Source: Aporrectodea caliginosa
Lineage: Eukaryota > Annelida > Clitellata > Crassiclitellata > Lumbricidae
DNA: 64,000 nt
Reading direction: 5' to 3'
Assembly (NCBI GenBank): GCA_020284085.1
Contig: JACEVL010000132.1
Coordinates: 574,501-638,500 of the forward strand
In this document: in pieces, positions 58,413-64,000 of the stretch
Layout of the letters: the number at the start of each line of letters is the position of its first letter
Position numbering within the stretch: position 1 is the stretch's first letter
Translations under genes and position numbers: made by a program
The notes under the pieces: generated by a model
What the model was told of the DNA's origin: nothing
Seen by the model: only the letters and a program-made list of their open reading frames with translations
The model's database searches: none

Positions 58413-58814
58413 CAGAGCTCGAAGGTACGCGTACCCTAAAATAGAATACGTTAAGATACGTACGTACCTTTCAAAAAATAGAATACGCGTATGGTACGTA
58501 TCATACACGAAAATTTTATTTATGGTTTACTCGGCGACCCATAGCCTACGTATAATCTGACATTATTAGTGCATTAAGTGCAATGTATGCTGGATAAACA
58601 TAGACCAACAATATAGCATTGCAGCAATTTACTATGCTGTATACTGAGTTGTGATTGTTTGCTTAAATTAAATTGAACATTCTTATAGGCCTAATGAGCA
58701 ATGACGTGGTTAACGTATTTTTGTATTGTTTACGTACCCTAAAATAGAGTACGTTAAAAAACGAACGTACCATTCAAAAAATAGAATACGTATGGTACGT
58801 ACCCGCGAGCTTTG
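58413..58814. mobile_element. hAT-type MITE with 8-bp target duplication and internal repeats
   Basis: 402 bp. Left end CAGAGCTCGAAGGTACG; right end read inward CAAAGCTCGCGGGTACG. Perfect duplications GTCTTGTG at 58405-58412 and 58815-58822. Subterminal direct repeats GTACCCTAAAATAGAATACG and CAAAAAATAGAATACG occur near both ends. Confidence 0.92.
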
Positions 58815-58824
58815 GTCTTGTGCA

Positions 58825-59430
58825 CTAGCCATCGGCGCGATAGAAGTTACTAGCTAATTAAAATCAATTCCACCATTTTATTAATTAGTCATTGCATTGC
58901 TATTTGATGCGATATAATGCGATGGATTTTCATGCGAAGTAATGTCAAATGTTATTTAATCGATATAATTTCTTTCTTTGAAAGAAGATATTTAGTTGAG
59001 CTTAGTGATTGAAATCTTCACGAATGTGAAATATCAATTCGGGAAAGACCTACATGTATAGGCATGCCATGTAAAATAGAACACCATACATGTTTGTTTT
59101 GAAACTGAGCTAAGCAACACGATAAACGTCACCTTACTTATTTACTTTCTCTCATATTGCTAACTTACTTGCTAACTTACTTATTGACAGACAAAAATTC
59201 TCTAGACAAATTAATAATCCTACGGTTGATAAATAAATTATCAAAGGTGCACTAATTAGATGTCCTTAATTGGTTTATTAAAACAATGCAAATGTACGAA
59301 AAAATTCATTTTAAGTTTTCTTGGTTTAATCTAATAACTTCTATAGCGCAATTCGTTGATTCAAAATCGTGTCGTAAACTCAGGACGTATTTCTTTTAAA
59401 GGAATAGTCGATACTCTTTCATATTAAAAA
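58825..59430. other. intergenic, nothing recognised
   Basis: AT-rich, no exon or repeat family. Confidence 0.3.
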
Positions 59431-59436
59431 AACACA

Positions 59437-59702
59437 GTTTAAAAAGTACGTACTATTTTACTCTCAGCATTTGCGCTGACATGTAGTGTGAACTTTATAA
59501 AGCATCCTAGAAGTAGCTGACTGACCATGCTCTAAATAAATTGTCGGAGTTACATTTGCAATTCTGTTAGACAGTTTAAGATGTACTTACTATGTTATTA
59601 ATAGCATTTGCACTGACAGCGTAAAGCATCCTAGAAATAGTTTTAAACTGGCGATGCTATATATAAATAATAGTCGTAGTCACAGTTACAATTCCGCTAG
59701 AG
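59437..59702. repeat. tandem duplication, ~135-bp unit
   Basis: Copies at 59437-59570 and 59571-59702 share CAGTTTAA, AGCATTTGCRCTGACA, AAAGCATCCTAGAARTAG and CAATTC. Diverged by roughly 25%. Confidence 0.75.
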
Positions 59703-59799
59703 CGGCTAGACTCTAACAGCACGAATAAAAACGAACTAGACAGCTTACCAACGAAATAAGGTTAACTTCCTCGCAGCCAGGTGATGAACCGAAAAGACT

Positions 59800-60350
59800 T
59801 TCTGGTCTATAACTCTGAGGTACTGAACCGCTGTGTTTTCGACGATAGACGATAGACCATGTAACCGGAGCCGACTTCTGAAATCCCGCTGTTGTTCGAT
59901 TCGGTGACTGGTATCATCCGTTCAGCGGTTGCGAATCGGCGGCGGCTGCAGGTCGGTCCTTCATGACTCAGGCGAACTGTGGCCGAGGCTGCAGAAGTCC
60001 CGACAGCCGACGCCCGGGGGCATTCACCAGCAGCGCAGCAGCAGCATCGATGCATCTATCCGATGTCCACTGCTCGTCCGTGGTGGTCCATGGTTCGTCC
60101 TTCCATTCATCCTGGCGTGCGATGTCAGCGTTGCGGCGACCGTTGGAGATGCTATCGGGTTGTCAGCGGTCACCCTACGAACCTCCTGCTACCCGTCTGG
60201 AGCCCCGCCGCTGCAGACGGCGGGTGGAAAAGGGGTTGGGGAGGGATCGTGGTGGAAGGAGGAGAGCGGCAAGATCGCTGTCTCGCCATCGGCGACATTT
60301 GTCAGGCGACGGAAATCGATGGCAGGCGACGATTCGATTACGTATAGGTG
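59800..60350. other. GC-rich block open in several frames
   Basis: Three plus frames and one minus frame are open for 80-150 codons at once. This points to composition, not coding. No domain recognised; no splice support. Confidence 0.3.
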
Positions 60351-60788
60351 ACGAGGATGAGGAAGAGGAGGAAGAGGAGGAGTGGGATCAAGATGAGGAG
60401 GAGGAGGAAGAGGAGGAGTGAGGAGGAAGAAGAGGAGGAGTGGGATCAAGATGAGGAAGAAGAGGAAAGAAGAGGAAGAGGATGAGGAAGAGGAGGAGTG
60501 GGATCAAGATGAGGAGGAGGAAGAGGAGGAAGAAGAGGAAGAGGATGAGGAAAAGGAGGAGTGGGATCAAGATGAGGAGGAGGAAGAGGAAGAGGAGGAG
60601 GAAGAGGAGTGGGATCAAGATGAGGGAAGAGGAGGAAGAGGAAGAGAGAGAGGACGAGGAAGAGGAGGAGTGGGATCAAGATGAGGAGGTGGAGGAAGAG
60701 GGAGAAGAGAAAAAGGAGGAGGAGTGGGATCAAGATGAGGAAGAGGAGTCAAGATGAGGGAGAAGAGGAAAAGAGTGGGCTCAAGATC

Positions 60789-60826
<38 letters not shown>

Positions 60827-61010
60827 TGGGATCAAGATGAGAGGGAGAAGAAGAGGAGGATGAGGAAGAGCAGTGGGATCAAGATGAAGAGGAGGAAGAG
60901 GAAGAAGAAGAAAGAAGAGAAGTGGGATCAAGTTGAAAAGGAGGAAGAGGAGAAAGAAAAGTGGGATCAAGATGAGAAGGAGGAAGAGGATGGAGAAGAG
61001 GAGGAGGAGG
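60350..61010. repeat. GAGGAGTGGGATCAAGATGAGG minisatellite
   Basis: A conserved core GAGTGGGATCAAGATGAG recurs about every 40-70 bp (e.g. 60379, 60438, 60498, 60560, 60607, 60669, 60722, 60823, 60873, 60960) in GAGGAAGAG filler of varying length. It continues as plain AGGAAGAG-rich sequence to about 61270. Confidence 0.93.
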
Positions 61011-61611
61011 ATGACGACAATGTTAGAGGACAGAGAAGAGGAGGAAGCGAAGAGAAAAAACAGGAGGATCAGGAAGAGAAGGAGGTAGAGGTGGGAGAGG
61101 AGAGGATTCGGAAAAATAGGAGGAGGTGCAAAAAGATGAGGAGCAGAGGAGGATAAAGAAGAGGATAATCAGTTAGGGGAGGAATAAGAGGAGGAGGGAG
61201 ATCAAGATGTGCAAGAAGAAGCAGAGATACGAGGATAAGGAAGATGAAGAAGAAGGGGAGAAAGAGGGGGAGTTGAGAATGATCAGAGAGTCAATGTCAT
61301 GTTTCGCATTTGTTGCAACCACGATCGCATGATAGCCTCGTCAGTGGTCACTGTCCGTCAGATGACCATGCAACTGACCAGCACTGACCGATCGAACGAC
61401 TACGTGCAGCTAAGCATCAGGATCTAAGAGCCCCCGCACACACAGAACAACCTGTTTACGTATGCGGATGCGGATTTAAGTGGGGTCCGTTGGGGGAAGG
61501 ACCCTATGTCGTCCTGACGACCAGACTAGCATTTTGTCCAGGCCAACAGCAACAGTTAAGTCCTGTATCCATCTTTCGTATATACTCAATGCCGGTGTCC
61601 CGAGATCATTA

Positions 61612-62054
61612 GCGTTGCCACGGGGGGCTAAGGGGGGCAGCTGCCCCCCAACCCTGGTCAGGCTGGGTCCTGGGATTCGTGCAAATCCGGTGAGTTTAGG
61701 GGGGGTACCCTATGTGGTGTGTGGTTTGACATTTTATATTGAAGGTCCTCTTCTCCTCTTCCAAAGTTTGTTTTCTTTTCAAAGACTAATCACTAATCAA
61801 CAGGTGACGGATTGTGCTTTACACAAAATATACAGAAGAATAGGGAAAAGTCCAATGTTGTTTATCTCCTATTCGCAGTGATGAGTCATGATGGGGTGAC
61901 CTATTTACACCAGTCACACAGCCGCATTCCAACAGGCTGCCCATGACAACATGTGGAAATTATTAGTATGCCTGCCTCTTTGAGCGACATCTTCGCCCGC
62001 CAATTCTCGCTCAACGGGTGCACGCAAAAGCAAGCATCAGTGTGTGCGTGTGTT

Positions 62055-62087
<33 letters not shown>

Positions 62088-63003
62088 AGGCTATGTATAT
62101 GTAGGCTATGTGGCGTGTGTGTGGGTATAATACTTGTTGTTAAATAGATACATATACAGAGACAAAACATAGCAAACTGATTCACACTATCTTGGTTTTA
62201 AGACAAGGGAAAAAATATCTATGAATTAATACTCCTTCGCCCGCAAATTCTTGAGAGCAGTGGGAGGCCGTACCCGCGCATTCCCACCCACTTTAACCCC
62301 GAGTATACAGTCGTTTAAAGCAGTCGGCGTTCTGTTTCTATTGTCGATTGTTCAGTAAAACTGCATAAGCACTGCTTGGCTTGCCGATTCGGTAGTTGAA
62401 TCCTTCTTGCTTGGTTTGTATACCATTTGTAAATGTGTCTGCTAATTGTGTCTGGTCAGCAATCTGTTTACCCTAAGGCTTGTGGCGTTCTTGGATATTG
62501 AATGTGTTTTCTAGTTTTTATATTAATTTAAATAAATGTCGGGTTTGCTAATATTATCTGTAGTCAAACTCAAATACGGTTCAAACTACATCCTAAACCT
62601 CGGGGTAGCACGGTCCTTGCACGGGTACACTAAATGGTGTGGCGTCCATTCGAACGGGCGAGCAGTGATGACGGGATGTAAGCCAATCAATTCATTGGAA
62701 AATGAGCAGGGTCGAGGCCGTATACGGTCACTATATGAAAACTTTAACCTTTAGCTATACGAGTCACAGTTGGCTCCTATCAGCGCTGAAATAATAGAAC
62801 AATTTTGTTCCTATGACAGCTTAAAATGCCACCATTACAGTATGAAAATTCAAAAAAATTTCAAGTGGGGAGGGGGCACATCCCCCTCCCCAAACCCCTC
62901 CCCTGCTCGGCGCTTCGCGCCTCAGCGATCGTCCTTCGGACGCTCATTTCTTTGTCCTCCTATGCCTTGCCCCCCCAACCTTGAAGCTCTGGCGACGCCA
63001 CTG
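61612..63003. mobile_element. candidate 1.4-kb hAT-type insertion
   Basis: Identical 8-bp flanks GATCATTA at 61604-61611 and 63004-63011. The right end, read inward, is CAGTGGCGTCGCCAGAGC; the left end is GCGTTGCCACGGGG, as if the first five bases CAGTG were lost. Poly-G/C subterminal stretches on both sides (CTGCCCCCCAACCC, GGGGGAGGGGC, TTGCCCCCCCAACC). No transposase was recognised inside. Extent inferred from the flanks. Confidence 0.55.
62040..62125. repeat. (GT)n / (GTAT)n microsatellite
   Basis: GTGTGTGCGTGTGTTTGTGT, then TATGTATGTATGTAGGCTAT; inside the candidate hAT insertion. Confidence 0.9.
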
Positions 63004-63534
63004 GATCATTACTGAACTGTTCAACAGTGGAGGAAAACTGTCACAACGTGGCAATAGCAAACAATGCATAGCTACCATAGACGCATCTATAGCATGACTC
63101 TTGTTCAAACGCTCCCAATGTACAATAACATTGCTTTGTCTCTAATTATTGACCGCTTTGTGTAATACCAAATGCGGTATATGGTCTAACATGATCAACA
63201 TCAGTTGCTGGCTTCAGCAGCGTTGGGTACGAACAATGACCTCCATTGTATCTCTTCTCTGATCATTTGTCAGCCCAATGCTCCTTTCATTGTTAATCCA
63301 AGTCTTGTTATGGCATTATTTATTTTGTCTATCGAGCACAATCTTGGTCTGCCTTTGTTTCACTTTCGTTCGAATCAGATAAAGGGAAGAACAAAATGAT
63401 ATTAGATATAAGCACAAAATGTTGGTTACTTATCAGCCAGTAATGTTTATAGTAATCAGAACAATAATTTATAAACACGTGGAAATAAACTGCAATAAGT
63501 TACTGGCAACTACTTTTCTATATTACATGCGTAT

Positions 63535-63960
63535 ACAATTACGCATACATACATAAATTCACACATACCTGCATCCATATAAATATATGCATACCTAGAT
63601 CCATCCTAAATGCACGCATACATACATACATACATACATACATAAATACATACATACGTACATACATACAGACATACATACATACATACATACATACATA
63701 CATACATACATACATACATACGTACATACATAAATACATACATACGTACATACATACGCAATTATGCAAATACATACGTACAAACATACTCATATGCATA
63801 CATAAATACATACATACATACATATATACATACATAAATACATACATACGTACATATATACACATATACATACATGCATTCACACATACATGCATGCATG
63901 CACACGTGCATACAGACATGCCCACATATTATATGCATTATGCACACATGCACATTCATT
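63535..63960. repeat. (CATA)n microsatellite
   Basis: ACATACATACATAAATACAT and CGTACATACATA units, similar to the array at 7450-7960. Confidence 0.96.
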
Positions 63961-64000
63961 GATTGTTTATGCATGTATGGAGATTCATTCAGCATGCAGA

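Noticed and set aside
59929..60421. Overlapping 122-152-codon frames at 59.9-60.4 kb
   Set aside because: Three plus frames and a minus frame are open together, typical of GC-rich composition, and two run into the purine minisatellite.

Overview
The window is eukaryotic: spliced genes with phase-matched exons, no operons, a very high density of microsatellites and minisatellites, tRNA-derived SINEs, worn LINE 3' ends and many short hAT-type transposons. A Six3/6 homeobox gene, an SUEL lectin/CUB gene and the recurrent palindrome TAGGCCTA point to a non-vertebrate metazoan, probably a marine invertebrate. An echinoderm, hemichordate or lophotrochozoan are all possible; I cannot fix the phylum from the sequence alone.

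Three protein-coding genes could be assembled by hand from splice sites, reading phase and domain content. (1) A Six3/6 (Optix-class) homeobox gene on the minus strand: exon 1 at 20517-21094 carries the SIX domain and homeodomain, exon 2 at 17233-17779 carries an acidic and proline-rich C-terminus; 374 residues in total. (2) A plus-strand immunoglobulin-domain gene: a signal-peptide exon at 28920-29031, Ig exon at 30555-30815, and a second, split Ig-like/cysteine-rich domain at 32065-32249 and 34031-34162; the 3' end is uncertain. (3) A minus-strand type I membrane protein of 492 residues in seven exons between 48090 and 37832: signal peptide, SUEL/rhamnose-binding lectin domain, CUB domain, CCP-like module, juxtamembrane exon, transmembrane exon and cytoplasmic tail. 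Genes 2 and 3 are convergent, face each other across about 3.6 kb, and are built the same way (signal exon, then phase-1 modules). This suggests a cell-surface recognition locus, but that is inference. Two introns (Six3/6 intron 1, and the intron after the transmembrane exon of gene 3) need a GC-AG donor to keep frame.

Region by region: 1-2.8 kb, the end of a hAT transposon (transposase C-terminus plus terminal repeat) lying in a SINE, with a long 13-bp minisatellite. 2.8-16 kb, gene-free, with nested hAT MITEs, four LINE remnants and long simple repeats. 17-22 kb, Six3/6 and LINE tails. 22-28 kb, a SINE split by a MITE, LINE remnants and a cluster of CRE-like sites. 28.9-34.3 kb, the Ig gene, with SINEs and a LINE in its introns. 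34.5-37.7 kb, minisatellites and a hAT MITE. 37.8-48.1 kb, the lectin/CUB gene, whose introns hold nested SINEs and two hAT MITEs. 48.5-64 kb, no gene recognised: a foldback element, simple repeats, a 23-bp polypyrimidine-CAG minisatellite, LINE remnants, two tandem duplications, one MITE and a candidate 1.4-kb hAT insertion.

Most long open frames in the window are translations of simple repeats and were left out.
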